Shown one piece after another: positions 24,118 through 32,145 of a stretch of 64,000 nt of DNA. The translations under genes were made by a program, and so were the position numbers. The notes below the pieces were generated by a model, which saw nothing but the letters and a program-made list of their open reading frames with translations, did not search any database and was not told the DNA's origin. The stretch spans positions 1-64,000 of the forward strand of contig CAWBOJ010000003.1 of the NCBI GenBank assembly GCA_963790405.1. Reading direction: 5' to 3'. The number at the start of each line of letters is the position of its first letter. Position 1 is the first letter of the stretch. This DNA is from JBGSMX01 sp963790405. GTDB taxonomy: Bacteria > Actinomycetota > Coriobacteriia > Anaerosomatales > JAGXFU01.

Positions 24118-25062
24118 ATGCTTCTGAACTCCCTCTACATCGTGTGCGGACTTGTGCTCATGCCGCTCGGCGCGGAGGGGCTCGTTCGAGGTAGCACTGG
24201 TCTTGCGCTTCGAATGGGCGTTACCGCTCTGGCGATCGGCCTGACGGTGGTTGCTTTCGGCACAAGCAGTCCTGAGCTCGTTCTGAGCATCGAGGCGGCC
24301 CGTGCGGGCAATAGCGGCATCGCGCTGGGCAACGTTGTTGGCTCCAACATCAGCAATGTCGCCCTCGTGCTCGGCCTTTCGGCGCTCGTGAGACCAATGT
24401 CCGTTCGCTCGGAGCTTGTCCGCCGTGAGGTCCCGCTCATGATCGGGTTCACCTTGTTGCTGTGCGTGCTGCTCCTCGATGGGAGCCTCAGTCGCGTGGA
24501 GGGTCTGGTGCTTGTGGTTGCGGGTGTCTTCTATACCGTCTTCTCGTACGTGGCGGCGAAACGCGGCGATACCACTGCCGTCGTCGCCGAGTTCGACGAG
24601 GCGTTGCCCACCACGAAGCACTCCGTCCCATTCAACGTCGCACAGCTGTCAGTCGGACTGATCGTACTGCTCGGCGGCGCACACCTGCTGCTCAAGGGCA
24701 GTATCCCTATGGCCGCGGAACTTGGCATCAGCCAACTCGTCGTCGGTCTGACCGTTGTTGCAGTTGGCACGAGCCTGCCTGAGTTGGTGACATCAGTAAC
24801 CGCGGCACTCCGAAACGAGCCGGATGTCGCGTTCGGCAACGTTATCGGATCCAATGTCTTCAACATCACGGTCGTGCTGGGTGCTGCGGCCGTGATCCGT
24901 CCGCTTGAGGCACAGGGTCTCCGGACCATCGACCTGACGGTATTGGTCGCCTGCGCGGTCCTCTTGCTGCCGCTCATTCGGAGCGGCTCGGTTCTGAACC
25001 GGTGGGAAGGATCAGCCCTGCTCGTCGGCTATGTCGTGTACGTCTACTCACTGATACAGTGA
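24118..25062 (+). CDS. Na+/Ca2+ exchanger family protein (YrbG/CaxA type)
   Basis: A 314-residue integral membrane antiporter with ten hydrophobic segments in two inverted halves. Each half has the alpha-repeat signature: GTSSPEL with GNVVGSNISN in the first and GTSLPEL with GNVIGSNVFN in the second. It is predicted to exchange sodium (or protons) for calcium across the cytoplasmic membrane. ATG start at 24118, 34 bases after the attC. One of the largest and most conserved proteins carried in this array. Confidence 0.92.
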   Translation: MLLNSLYIVCGLVLMPLGAEGLVRGSTGLALRMGVTALAIGLTVVAFGTSSPELVLSIEAARAGNSGIALGNVVGSNISNVALVLGLSALVRPMSVRSELVRREVPLMIGFTLLLCVLLLDGSLSRVEGLVLVVAGVFYTVFSYVAAKRGDTTAVVAEFDEALPTTKHSVPFNVAQLSVGLIVLLGGAHLLLKGSIPMAAELGISQLVVGLTVVAVGTSLPELVTSVTAALRNEPDVAFGNVIGSNVFNITVVLGAAAVIRPLEAQGLRTIDLTVLVACAVLLLPLIRSGSVLNRWEGSALLVGYVVYVYSLIQ

Positions 25063-25067
25063 GGCGT

Positions 25068-25168
25068 GTCTAACCCGCGCTTCCAGCAGAAAGCGCACCC
25101 CATGTCAGGTAGACGCGGGCAGGAAGTGCGAAGGGGCGCGCTTCAGCTGAAGCGCAAACACGTTAGAT
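25068..25168 (+). repeat. attC site, family D
   Basis: R'' GTCTAAC, R' GTTAGAT, 101 bp; right arm GGGGCGCGCTTCAGCTG. Confidence 0.92.
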
Positions 25169-25247
25169 TCAATCCCGCCTCCCCTGATGTCAGCCTGCGC
25201 GGGTACAATCGTCGTGTACGAGTCTTCGGGTCTGCGAGGTGGTCATC

Positions 25248-25469
25248 ATGACGGTCGACGACATCATGCGAGAAGCTATGACACTCGACGCTGAGACGCG
25301 CGCATCCATCGCTCACGAGTTGCTGTCCAGTCTTGAGTCTCTGTCAGAGAGCGAAGTCGAGCGGCTCTGGATCGCTGAGGCCAAGCGGCGCAGCGATGAT
25401 GTGAAGGCCGGACGCGCGCGGACTTTCCCGGCACACGAGTCCCTGGCCCGCGCCCGCGCCAATCGGTAG
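25248..25469 (+). CDS. Addiction-module antitoxin component (PF09720-like)
   Basis: A 73-residue helical antitoxin: DDIMREAMTLDAETRASIAHELLSS followed by a charged helix ERLWIAEAKRRSDDVKAG, the pattern of the putative addiction-module component paired with ParE/RelE toxins. ATG 25248 chosen over GTG 25239. An extended -10 (GGGTACAAT) sits at 25201-25209. The toxin gene starts five bases after its stop. Confidence 0.85.
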   Translation: MTVDDIMREAMTLDAETRASIAHELLSSLESLSESEVERLWIAEAKRRSDDVKAGRARTFPAHESLARARANR

Positions 25470-25474
25470 ATCAC

Positions 25475-25771
25475 GTGATCCTCAACATCCACGAGGATGC
25501 AGACCGCGAACTCAGTGACGCGGCGGACTACTACGACGCGGAAAGCCTCGGACTCGGCACCGTGTTCCTCGATCAACTCGATGACGGGAATGAGCGAATC
25601 CTCGAGAATCCGCATGCAGCGGCGGAGATCGACCCGGGTATCAGGAAGCTCGTCCTCGCGAAGTTCCCCTACAACCTGATCTACGAGATCGATGGCGATA
25701 TCGTCCTGATTCTGGCTGTTGCGCACCAGAGGCGCAGGCCTCACTACTGGCGCGAACGCCGGGCGGAATGA
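25475..25771 (+). CDS. ParE/RelE-type toxin
   Basis: A 98-residue toxin of the RelE/ParE fold: HEDADRELSDAADYYDAESLGLG at the N-terminus, then VLAKFPYNLIYEIDGD and a C-terminal AHQRRRPHYWRER, all typical of the family. It would cut mRNA or poison gyrase; the sequence does not decide which. GTG start. Paired with 25248 in one cassette. A second module of this type lies at 28028. Confidence 0.88.
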   Translation: MILNIHEDADRELSDAADYYDAESLGLGTVFLDQLDDGNERILENPHAAAEIDPGIRKLVLAKFPYNLIYEIDGDIVLILAVAHQRRRPHYWRERRAE

Positions 25772-25857
25772 ATCTAACCCACGCTTCCACTCGACTCGCG
25801 CATGGTTGCCGCATAATGGGGACGCAAGCTCGCTAGTGAAGCGCAAACACGTTAGAC
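25772..25857 (+). repeat. attC site, family B
   Basis: R'' ATCTAAC, R' GTTAGAC, 86 bp; first base after R'' region reads CCACGC rather than CCGCGC; loop GCATAATGGGG. Confidence 0.92.
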
Positions 25858-25881
25858 AAAGCGCTGACGGGAGCACTAGGC

Positions 25882-26472
25882 GTGTCGAATCGGGTAGCAC
25901 GGATTCCTTTGGTGGTGGCGCTGCTCTTCGGTGCCGCCGCAGTAGCTTGTTCTTGCTCTGCACCCCCGCCCGACGTAGCGACCGAGACCGTGCCAGTACC
26001 CGCCGAACTGCGGGATAGGTATCCCGGGGCAACGTTCGAGACAGCGAGCACGACATCTTCAGGGACTATCGAGCTGGGTATCGCAGTGGTCGGCACCTCG
26101 GTCGACTCGAACGAAACCAGCATCACCGTAGTCGGTTGGCTCACGTCGGACTCCGACACACAACAGCTCTTGCACGCGGACAAGGACTGGATGCTTCCAG
26201 GGTTCTCGATACTCGATGAGGATGGCACGGTCATCGTCGACGAGTTCATCGACAACCTCATGGTCCGCGGCGGCGGGCCCACGATCGAGCCTGTCGGAGC
26301 TGGTGCGATCCGTACGCGAGAGAGATCGTTCACCCTGCCAGGTCCTGGGCGATATACGATTGTGGCTTACGCATCGTACCAGCTGGTTCGTGCAGATGGT
26401 GACTCGCTTGTCGACGTGCCTGGCTCGACGCGGCAAGCGCTGAAGACAGCGATTGAGATCGTCATTGAGTGA
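25882..26472 (+). CDS. Predicted lipoprotein, unknown function
   Basis: A 196-residue exported lipoprotein with signal LVVALLFGAAAVACSC; Cys near residue 23 or 25 is the lipidation site. The mature part begins ATETVPVPAELRDRYPG, close to the start of the 5969 product, and contains a predicted all-beta domain (TSITVVGWLTSDSDTQ, RYTIVAYASYQL). GTG start. Single gene of its cassette. Confidence 0.7.
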   Translation: MSNRVARIPLVVALLFGAAAVACSCSAPPPDVATETVPVPAELRDRYPGATFETASTTSSGTIELGIAVVGTSVDSNETSITVVGWLTSDSDTQQLLHADKDWMLPGFSILDEDGTVIVDEFIDNLMVRGGGPTIEPVGAGAIRTRERSFTLPGPGRYTIVAYASYQLVRADGDSLVDVPGSTRQALKTAIEIVIE

Positions 26473-26512
26473 TCGCGTCGACCTCTCGACGCCATTGGAG
26501 GTCACTGCGCTT

Positions 26513-26598
26513 GTCTAGCCCGCGCTTCCAGCTGACTCACGCTAGCGCTAGGCTTGAGGGAGGCGCTTGGTCGCAGCTGAAGCGCAAACACGTTAGGG
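26513..26598 (+). repeat. attC site, family C, altered R''
   Basis: R'' reads GTCTAGC instead of GTCTAAC; R' GTTAGGG; 86 bp; arms otherwise intact. Confidence 0.85.
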
Positions 26599-26628
26599 CG
26601 AGCACGGAGAGACCGGGGGCGCTCACGG

Positions 26629-26865
26629 ATGCTCGAGAACATCGGTGTGACCATTGTCGTGCTCATCGTCGCGCTGATCTCCTGGCGGTTCGCACCGTGG
26701 TGGACAGAGTGGCTCACTCGCCTCTTGAACCTACGGCCAGAGCCGCAAGAAGGTGGCGCCAACGAGACCGTCTTGAACGACTGGGAAGCCGGCCAAACCA
26801 GAGTGGCCCGAGGCAGTGTCGTAGTGATGGCAATCATCGTCATCATCTTCGAATGGATGCTCTAG
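26629..26865 (+). CDS. Small two-segment membrane protein
   Basis: A 78-residue protein with hydrophobic segments at about residues 5-22 and 62-76 separated by a charged region (LRPEPQEGGANE). ATG follows a GGGGG run. No family recognised. It is the only gene of one of the shortest cassettes. Confidence 0.55.
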   Translation: MLENIGVTIVVLIVALISWRFAPWWTEWLTRLLNLRPEPQEGGANETVLNDWEAGQTRVARGSVVVMAIIVIIFEWML

Positions 26866-26882
26866 CGGGTCTTGCCGTGCCG

Positions 26883-26988
26883 CCCTAACACGCGCTTCCA
26901 CACTGACAAGATGAGCCCGGCGAGCTACGCTCGACAAGACGAGGCAAGAACGGCCTCATCTTGCAGCTGAAGCGCAAACACGTTAGAT
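26883..26988 (+). repeat. attC site, family A
   Basis: R'' CCCTAAC, R' GTTAGAT, 106 bp; first base of the arm pair changed (GATGAGCCC). Confidence 0.9.
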
Positions 26989-27001
26989 GCAACCAAGGGA
27001 G

Positions 27002-27857
27002 ATGCCGTTGTTCGAGTTCTTGCTTGAAGTGAACCGGCGACCGGAACCGTTCGCAGAATACACGGCTCGGGAACTTTGGACCGACCCACACACGTCCGAG
27101 CAGATGCTGGCCTACCACCTCAATGAGACGGTAGACGCCGCATCGAGGAACCACGCCTTTCTCGACCGCTCGGCCGATTGGATCGTCTCGCACTTCGAAC
27201 TTGGCGCAGGAGCCAAGGTGGCTCGATTTCGGATGCGGGCCCGGACTCTACGCACAACGGCTCGCACGCGCAGGCCTGAGTGTCACGGGGATCGACTTCT
27301 CGGCGAACTCGCTTCGGTACGCACGCGAGACAGCCGCAGATGAGGGACTCGACATCGACTACATCGAAGCGGACTACCTGGGCTTTGAGACCGATCTGCG
27401 CTTCGACCTCATCATGATGATCATGTGCGACTTTTGTGCGCTCAGCCCCGATCAGCGCGATTCGCTGCTGCGCAAGTTCCGCTCGATGCTCGCAGATGGC
27501 GGCGCGATCCTTCTCGACGTGTACTCTCCGCACATGTTCGACGCGCGTGAAGAGAGTGCGACATACGAGCTGAACCTCCTCAACGGCTTCTGGTCGCCTG
27601 ACGAGTACTTCGGCTTTCTCAACACGTTCAAATACGACGAAGAGCGAGTGCTTCTGGACAAGTACACGATCGTCGAGCGGGATCGCATCCGCCGGGTCTT
27701 CAACTGGCTCCAGTGCTTCACGCCCTCAGAACTCGAGAAGGAGTTTGCTGAGTGTGGACTGCAGGTGGTGGAGCGCTGGGGCGATGTCGCGGGAGGCGTG
27801 TACGATTCCGACGCGAGCGAGTTTGCCGTCGTTGCACGGGCCGGTGGCGACACCTAG
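27002..27857 (+). pseudogene. SAM-dependent methyltransferase, single frameshift
   Basis: A class I methyltransferase of about 285 residues split by one frame change near 27223. The first frame runs from ATG 27002 (after AAGGGAG) to GAGAKV; the second resumes at LDFGCGPG, the SAM-binding motif I, and continues through VTGIDFS (motif acidic loop), LDIDYIEADYL and GGAILLDVYSP to the stop at 27857. Removing one G from the GGTGGC run restores a continuous protein. This may be a real one-base insertion or a sequencing error. Substrate unknown. Single gene of its cassette. Confidence 0.8.
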
Positions 27858-27867
27858 CGTGAGGTGC

Positions 27868-27972
27868 ATCTAACCCGCGCTTCCACACTGACAAGATGAG
27901 GCCGGCGAGCTACGCTCAACAAGACGAGGCTTATCGGCCTCATCTTGCAGGTGAAGCGCAAACACGTTGGCG
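27868..27972 (+). repeat. attC site, family A
   Basis: R'' ATCTAAC, R' GTTGGCG, 105 bp. Confidence 0.9.
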
Positions 27973-28027
27973 ATACTACTGATGGCCGCCCGTTGCGAAT
28001 CACCTCGAAAGAGGGCACACTCGAATC

Positions 28028-28258
28028 ATGAGCGACCCAGCCTTCGACTACGACAGCATCCCGGTCCCTGAGAGAATCCGCCTCGTAGAGGACATTTGGG
28101 ACAGCATCGCCGCCTCCTCGGAGCAGGTGCCGGTTACTGCCGCCCAGCGTGCGGAGTTGGACCGTCGGCGACAGGTGCATGCAGCGGATCCGCAGAAGCC
28201 TGTAGAGTGGACCGACGCTCGGGCTCGTATCAGCGAAAAGGTCCGGAGCTGCCGGTGA
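28028..28258 (+). CDS. Addiction-module antitoxin component (PF09720-like)
   Basis: A 76-residue antitoxin: PVPERIRLVEDIWDSIA and AAQRAELDRRRQVHAADP are the standard opening of this family, with a C-terminal WTDARARI helix. Its stop overlaps the toxin start by four bases (GTGA). Same module type as 25248 but clearly diverged. Confidence 0.88.
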   Translation: MSDPAFDYDSIPVPERIRLVEDIWDSIAASSEQVPVTAAQRAELDRRRQVHAADPQKPVEWTDARARISEKVRSCR

Positions 28259-28560
28259 GTTTCGAGCGTGATGTCTGGCTCGAAGCGGAGATGGACATCA
28301 CGAACGCGGCGGTCTGGTACGAACAGCGTTCGCCCGGCCTGGGCTTCCAGTTCCTCGATGCGGTGAATGAGACGATCGAAGCAGTGTTCGGCGCGCCCCG
28401 ACGTTTCCCGGAGGTTCACCTCGATAACCGCCGGGCACTCCTCAGCCGCTTTCCTTACGCCATCTTCTTCTTCATCGATGAACCGTTCGTGCGGGTCACA
28501 GCGTGCTCGCACGTGCGTCAGGATCCGACCGATTGGCAGGCGCGTCGGTCAGATCGCTAA
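28255..28560 (+). CDS. ParE/RelE-type toxin
   Basis: A 101-residue toxin: LEAEMDITNAAVWYEQRSPGLG, then RRALLSRFPYAIFFFID and CSHVRQDPTDW at the C-terminus, matching RelE/ParE plasmid-stabilisation proteins. GTG start overlaps the antitoxin stop. Its own TAA stop lies in the R'' core of the next attC. Confidence 0.88.
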   Translation: MSFERDVWLEAEMDITNAAVWYEQRSPGLGFQFLDAVNETIEAVFGAPRRFPEVHLDNRRALLSRFPYAIFFFIDEPFVRVTACSHVRQDPTDWQARRSDR

Positions 28561-28640
28561 CACGCGCTTCCACCAGGCGCGCGCGTGGTTGTCGCATAAT
28601 GGGAGCGCACGCGCGCAGCTGAAGCGCAAACACGTTAGGA
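28555..28640 (+). repeat. attC site, family B
   Basis: R'' CGCTAAC (supplies the upstream stop), R' GTTAGGA, 86 bp; right arm CGCGCAGCTGAAGCGC, loop GCATAATGGGAG. Confidence 0.92.
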
Positions 28641-28679
28641 ATAGCCGCGCAACCGGGTACGGGGTTGCAGATGTCGAGA

Positions 28680-28712
28680 CTGACGTATAGTATTGGTGTA
28701 GTTGTACGTCAG
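28680..28712 (+). promoter_or_regulatory. Inverted-repeat operator of the PIN-toxin module
   Basis: CTGACGTA (28680-28687) and TACGTCAG (28705-28712) form a perfect 8-bp inverted repeat bracketing TATAGTATTG, a likely -10 region, immediately before the AGGAGGT ribosome binding site. Probable autoregulatory operator. Confidence 0.65.
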
Positions 28713-28722
28713 GAGGTCACGC

Positions 28723-28959
28723 ATGAACACCAAACTCACCCTGCGGCTCGATGAGAGGCTTATCGCGAGTGCCAAACGTCACTCGGCGGAGTCTGGCAAG
28801 TCGGTCTCTCGGCTGGTCTCGGACTATTTCGCCCTGATCGATGCTCAGGATCGCGACATCGAAATCACGCCACGCGTGCGTTCCCTTCGGGGCGTGCTCG
28901 CCGGTTCCGGCCTCGATGAGAGCGACTACCGGCGCCACCTCGAGGAGAAGTACCTGTGA
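28723..28959 (+). CDS. DUF6364-like ribbon-helix-helix antitoxin
   Basis: A 78-residue protein that starts KLTLRLDERLIASAKRHSAESGKSVSRLVSDYF, the ribbon-helix-helix pattern of DUF6364-type antitoxins of PIN toxins, and ends in an acidic-basic tail LDESDYRRHLEEKYL for toxin binding. ATG 28723 after AGGAGGT. Overlaps the toxin start by four bases. Confidence 0.85.
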   Translation: MNTKLTLRLDERLIASAKRHSAESGKSVSRLVSDYFALIDAQDRDIEITPRVRSLRGVLAGSGLDESDYRRHLEEKYL

Positions 28960-29378
28960 AGGTGCTGTTCGACACCAACGTAGTGCTCGATCATCTGTTG
29001 GGGCGCGAACCCTTCGTCGATGCTGCAGAGCAGCTTATTAGCCTTGTAGACTCCGGAAGGGTCGATGGGGTCATCTGCTCGACGACGGCGACGACCATCC
29101 ACTACCTGGCGTCCAAGGCGGTCGGCTCGTCGGCAGCCATGGACTATCTGCGCACGCTGCTCGCGATCTTCGATGTGGCCTGTGTTGACCGGGACGTGCT
29201 GCAAGCCGCCCTCGACGCGGGCTTCTCGGACTTCGAGGATGCTGTGCTGCACGAGGCGGCCTGCACGGTCGGTGCGGTAGCGATCGTGACCCGCGACGGC
29301 AAGGACTTCGCGAAATCGACGCTGCCGGTCTTCGATCCCATCGAGCTGCTCGCAGCCGTGTACTCAGAATCGCAGTAA
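28956..29378 (+). CDS. PIN domain RNase toxin (VapC-like)
   Basis: A 140-residue PIN RNase. The first acidic residue lies in LFDTNVVLDHLL, further ones in FSDFEDAVLHEAA and IVTRDGKDF, giving the usual three to four metal-binding Asp/Glu. GTG start coupled to the antitoxin. Members of this class usually cut tRNA or rRNA. Confidence 0.9.
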   Translation: MKVLFDTNVVLDHLLGREPFVDAAEQLISLVDSGRVDGVICSTTATTIHYLASKAVGSSAAMDYLRTLLAIFDVACVDRDVLQAALDAGFSDFEDAVLHEAACTVGAVAIVTRDGKDFAKSTLPVFDPIELLAAVYSESQ

Positions 29379-29388
29379 CGGGCGGCAT

Positions 29389-29474
29389 TCCCAACCCGCG
29401 CTTCCACTCGACTCGCGCATGGTTGACGCATAATGGGAGCGCAAGCTCGCGAGTGAAGCGCAAACACGTTGGGC
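29389..29474 (+). repeat. attC site, family B
   Basis: R'' TCCCAAC, R' GTTGGGC (matched change on both cores), 86 bp; loop GCATAATGGGAG. Confidence 0.92.
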
Positions 29475-29499
29475 AGATTGCTCTGGGGGCAAAGACGCG

Positions 29500-30030
29500 A
29501 TGCCGGACTTCGAAATCGTCTCGGGCTACTCGCCTGGAGCGCTCGGACAGATAGTCTCGCTGCACGGGTCCTACTACCACGAGCACTGGGGCTTCGACTC
29601 GTTCTTCGAAGCCAAGGTCGCCACCGAACTCGGCTCCTTCGTGCAGGACTACGATTCGGCTCGAGACGGCCTGTGGCTCGCGAAGACGGGCGACCGCGTC
29701 GAAGGGTCTGTCGTCATCGATGGCAGCAAGGCTTCCACCGATGGCGCCCATCTGCGCTGGTTCATCGTCGCGGATGCGCTGAGGGGCAAAGGAGCTGGCA
29801 AGCGACTCATCCGCACCGCCATGGACTTCTGCAAAGAGCAAGGCTACCCCAAGGTCTACCTGTATACGTTCGCCGGGCTCGACGCGGCAAGGCGCCTATA
29901 TGAACGAGAGGGCTTCGAACTCATAGATGAGAACCGCGGATCCCAGTGGGGTACCGAAGTCCTGGAACAGAGGTTCGAGTGCTGTGTGAACGCAACTGCC
30001 CAACCCGCGCTTACAGCTGACTCACGCTAG
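29500..30030 (+). CDS. GNAT family N-acetyltransferase
   Basis: A 176-residue acetyl-CoA-dependent acyltransferase. Motif A reads LRWFIVADALRGKGAGKRLI, with RGKGAG for CoA binding, followed by KVYLYTFAGLDAARRLYEREGF, the usual end of the fold. The last ten residues are encoded by the following attC (stop inside the hairpin). ATG follows GGGGGCAAAGACGCG. Acceptor unknown. Confidence 0.9.
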   Translation: MPDFEIVSGYSPGALGQIVSLHGSYYHEHWGFDSFFEAKVATELGSFVQDYDSARDGLWLAKTGDRVEGSVVIDGSKASTDGAHLRWFIVADALRGKGAGKRLIRTAMDFCKEQGYPKVYLYTFAGLDAARRLYEREGFELIDENRGSQWGTEVLEQRFECCVNATAQPALTADSR

Positions 30031-30083
30031 CGCTAGGCTGAAGCAAGCGCTTTGTTCGCAGCTCATCCGCAAACACGTTAGAT
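29998..30083 (+). repeat. attC site, family C, altered L'
   Basis: R'' GCCCAAC, R' GTTAGAT, 86 bp; L' reads CTCATCCGCAAACAC instead of CTGAAGCGCAAACAC and L'' has TTACAG for TTCCAG, which weakens the stem. Confidence 0.85.
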
Positions 30084-30092
30084 CCATGACGC

Positions 30093-30119
30093 TTGACGTG
30101 TAACGCGTCGCGTTATAGT
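30093..30119 (+). promoter_or_regulatory. higBA promoter/operator
   Basis: TTGACG (30093-30098), TATAGT (30114-30119), spacer 15. A perfect palindrome TAACGCG-T-CGCGTTA (30101-30115) lies between and overlaps the -10 box, a probable HigA operator. Confidence 0.65.
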
Positions 30120-30127
30120 CTCATCCC

Positions 30128-30409
30128 ATGATCAAGTCGTTCGCAGATACCGAGACTGAGAAGGTGTTTCATCGGCAGTTCTCGCGCAAGTTGCCTGGAG
30201 ACATCCAGTCAGTCGCCTTGCGGAAGCTGCGCATGCTTGCCAACGCCCACTCGATCAACGACCTGCGAAGCCCGCTGGCCAACCGCCTGGAGAAGCTGAG
30301 CGCCGATCGCGCGGGTCAGCACAGCATCCGCATCAACGATACTTGGCGGGTGTGCTTCACCTGGCAAGACGGCGACGCGTACGACGCAGAGATCGTGGAC
30401 TACCACTAG
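30128..30409 (+). CDS. higB: HigB-type toxin
   Basis: A 93-residue RelE-fold mRNA endonuclease, third HigB of the array. It has SPLANRLEKLSAD (variant of PPGNRL), SIRINDTWRVCF and a terminal IVDYH. ATG eight bases after the -10 box, so the transcript may be nearly leaderless. Confidence 0.92.
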   Translation: MIKSFADTETEKVFHRQFSRKLPGDIQSVALRKLRMLANAHSINDLRSPLANRLEKLSADRAGQHSIRINDTWRVCFTWQDGDAYDAEIVDYH

Positions 30410-30423
30410 AGAGGAGGCCGACC

Positions 30424-30729
30424 ATGACAACGCGCAAGCTCGCTCCCGTACACCCCGGCGAAGTGCTCCTCGAGGAGTTCCTGAAGCCGCTCGAGCTCAG
30501 CCAGAACCGGTTGGCGCTCAGCATCGGCGTGTCCCCGCGCCGTATCAATGAGATCGTCTTGGGCAAGCGCCGCGTGAGCGCTGAGACCGCACTGCGACTG
30601 GGCCGCTACTTCGACACGACACCGCAGTTCTGGCTGGGGCTCCAGGCAGACTATGACCTGGATGTGGCGTCAGATGAGCTCGGTGAGCGTCTGGACCGTG
30701 AGGTCCGCACACATGCCGGAGTGGCATAG
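30424..30729 (+). CDS. higA: HigA-type antitoxin
   Basis: A 101-residue XRE-type antitoxin: VHPGEVLLEEFLKPLELSQ, HTH with SPRRINEIVLGKRRV, then TPQFWLGLQADYDLD. ATG 30424 follows GAGAGGAGG. Partner of the preceding toxin and likely repressor of the operon. Confidence 0.93.
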   Translation: MTTRKLAPVHPGEVLLEEFLKPLELSQNRLALSIGVSPRRINEIVLGKRRVSAETALRLGRYFDTTPQFWLGLQADYDLDVASDELGERLDREVRTHAGVA

Positions 30730-30736
30730 CGTCAGG

Positions 30737-30822
30737 ATCTAACCCGCGCTTCCACTCGACTCGCGCACGGTTGCCGTACTCTGAGAGCGCAAGCTCGCGA
30801 GTTAAGCGCAAACACGTTAGCG
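30737..30822 (+). repeat. attC site, family B
   Basis: R'' ATCTAAC, R' GTTAGCG, 86 bp; loop GTACTCTGAGAG in place of GCATAATG. Confidence 0.92.
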
Positions 30823-30837
30823 CTACAACCTGCGACG

Positions 30838-30877
30838 TTGACGTCGTTCTGCCGCCTTGGCTATACTTGGGATAGCC
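30838..30877 (+). promoter_or_regulatory. mazEF promoter and operator
   Basis: TTGACG (30838-30843) and TATACT (30862-30867), 18 bases apart. The inverted repeat GGCTAT (30859-30864)/ATAGCC (30872-30877) overlaps the -10 box. Confidence 0.7.
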
Positions 30878-30891
30878 ATAGGAGGTGCGAC

Positions 30892-31140
30892 ATGATTACC
30901 AAGGTTCAGAAGTGGGGCAACAGTCAGGGTCTTCGCTTGAGCAAGGAGCTGCTCTCGGACGTCGAGATCGACGTAGGCGATGCGGTTGACGTCACCGTGC
31001 ACGACGGTTCCCTTGTCATCACACCCGCGCGACGCATCAGGGGCGGGTGTGATCTCGCGCAGCTAGTCGGACGCATCCCGGCAGGCTACAAGCCAGGAGA
31101 GCTCGACTGGGGTCCCCCGGCCGGCAGGGAGGTCTGGTAG
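30892..31140 (+). CDS. mazE: MazE-type antitoxin
   Basis: An 82-residue AbrB/MazE-fold DNA-binding antitoxin: KVQKWGNSQGLRLSKELL is the canonical swapped-hairpin opening, and an acidic/proline-rich tail (GELDWGPPAGREVW) is the part that would wrap the toxin. ATG follows AGGAGGT. Directly abuts the toxin gene. Confidence 0.93.
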   Translation: MITKVQKWGNSQGLRLSKELLSDVEIDVGDAVDVTVHDGSLVITPARRIRGGCDLAQLVGRIPAGYKPGELDWGPPAGREVW

Positions 31141-31476
31141 ATGGCCGCCTACATCCCACGGAAGGGAGACTTCGTAGCGCTCACCTTCGACCCGCAGTCC
31201 GGACACGAGCAGCGTGGTCGGCGGCCCGCACTCGTTGTCAGCAACGACTTGTTCAACAAGTCCACGGGACTCTGCATCGCATGTCCTGTCACCAACACGC
31301 GGCGCGACTACCCGTTCCATGTCTCAATCCCGGAAGGTAAGGACGTGACGGGTGTGGTGATGGTGGAACAGGTGAAGTCCATCGACTTTCGATCCCGGAG
31401 CGTCAAGAACATTGGGGCCGCGCCGGAACAAGTGCTGCAGGAAGTGCTCTCGATACTGGATGCTTGCATCTACTGA
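31141..31476 (+). CDS. mazF: MazF-type endoribonuclease toxin
   Basis: A 111-residue PemK/MazF-family mRNA interferase. It shows YIPRKGDFVALTFDPQSGHEQ, GRRPALVVSND, CPVTNT and VMVEQVKSIDFRSR, all conserved blocks including the catalytic Arg and Thr. The ATG follows the mazE stop without a gap. Confidence 0.93.
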   Translation: MAAYIPRKGDFVALTFDPQSGHEQRGRRPALVVSNDLFNKSTGLCIACPVTNTRRDYPFHVSIPEGKDVTGVVMVEQVKSIDFRSRSVKNIGAAPEQVLQEVLSILDACIY

Positions 31477-31484
31477 AAGTTGAG

Positions 31485-31570
31485 CGCTAACCCGCGTTTC
31501 CACACCGACGCGCGCATGGTGTCGCACAATGAGAGCGCAAGCGCGCGGGTGAAGCGCAAACACGTTGGCC
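31485..31570 (+). repeat. attC site, family B
   Basis: R'' CGCTAAC, R' GTTGGCC, 86 bp; loop GCACAATGAGAG. Confidence 0.92.
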
Positions 31571-31615
31571 CCATCGCAGCGGACTGCGACGATGCCACAG
31601 GAGTAGGGAGTCGAG

Positions 31616-32140
31616 ATGAGCTCGATAGCCACCGAAGGGCTCAAGGTGAGAGTCAATCTCCCACGTTCTTACATGGGACCAGCTGAGCTTCAAATTGGGA
31701 GGGACTCGGTAACCTTGATTGCACGGCCGTTGCGGCACTACCGCGCTATAGTTCTTCTCTTCGCTGTCGTGTTCACGGTACTGGTCCTTATCGGTGGCGT
31801 GTTCTCTTGGTCAGGCCAGCTTTCGCTCAGAGAACCCGGCTTGTCAGGCCCCGCGCTCACCGCGGCTCGTCAGGCCGCCTACGGCGCACCACTCGTCATA
31901 GGCGTGTTGGGTGGACTTCTGGCAGGAGGCATGGCCTTGCTGTTCTCGGCACTCCGAGGCGATCCGCGCAGGATGAGCCTCCCGACTGGCGACGTGTCGC
32001 TGGTGGAACACCGCGGCCGCCTGCTTGTGCTCCGTGCTCCCTTCGACTCCGAAGCGCGGTCCGCCAACTGGAAGCTGTTTGCAGGCAGTCGTGATGAGGC
32101 GAAAGCGATTGAGTCTGCCCTGACTTCTCCAGGCAGCTAG
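31616..32140 (+). CDS. Two-segment membrane protein, unknown function
   Basis: A 174-residue protein with hydrophobic segments near residues 44-64 and 92-112. The N-terminal 40 residues are beta-rich (LQIGRDSVTLIARPL) and the C-terminus is soluble (VSLVEHRGRLLVLRAPF). No family recognised. ATG after GGGAGTCGAG. It precedes an attC of foreign type. Confidence 0.65.
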   Translation: MSSIATEGLKVRVNLPRSYMGPAELQIGRDSVTLIARPLRHYRAIVLLFAVVFTVLVLIGGVFSWSGQLSLREPGLSGPALTAARQAAYGAPLVIGVLGGLLAGGMALLFSALRGDPRRMSLPTGDVSLVEHRGRLLVLRAPFDSEARSANWKLFAGSRDEAKAIESALTSPGS

Positions 32141-32145
32141 CGAGG

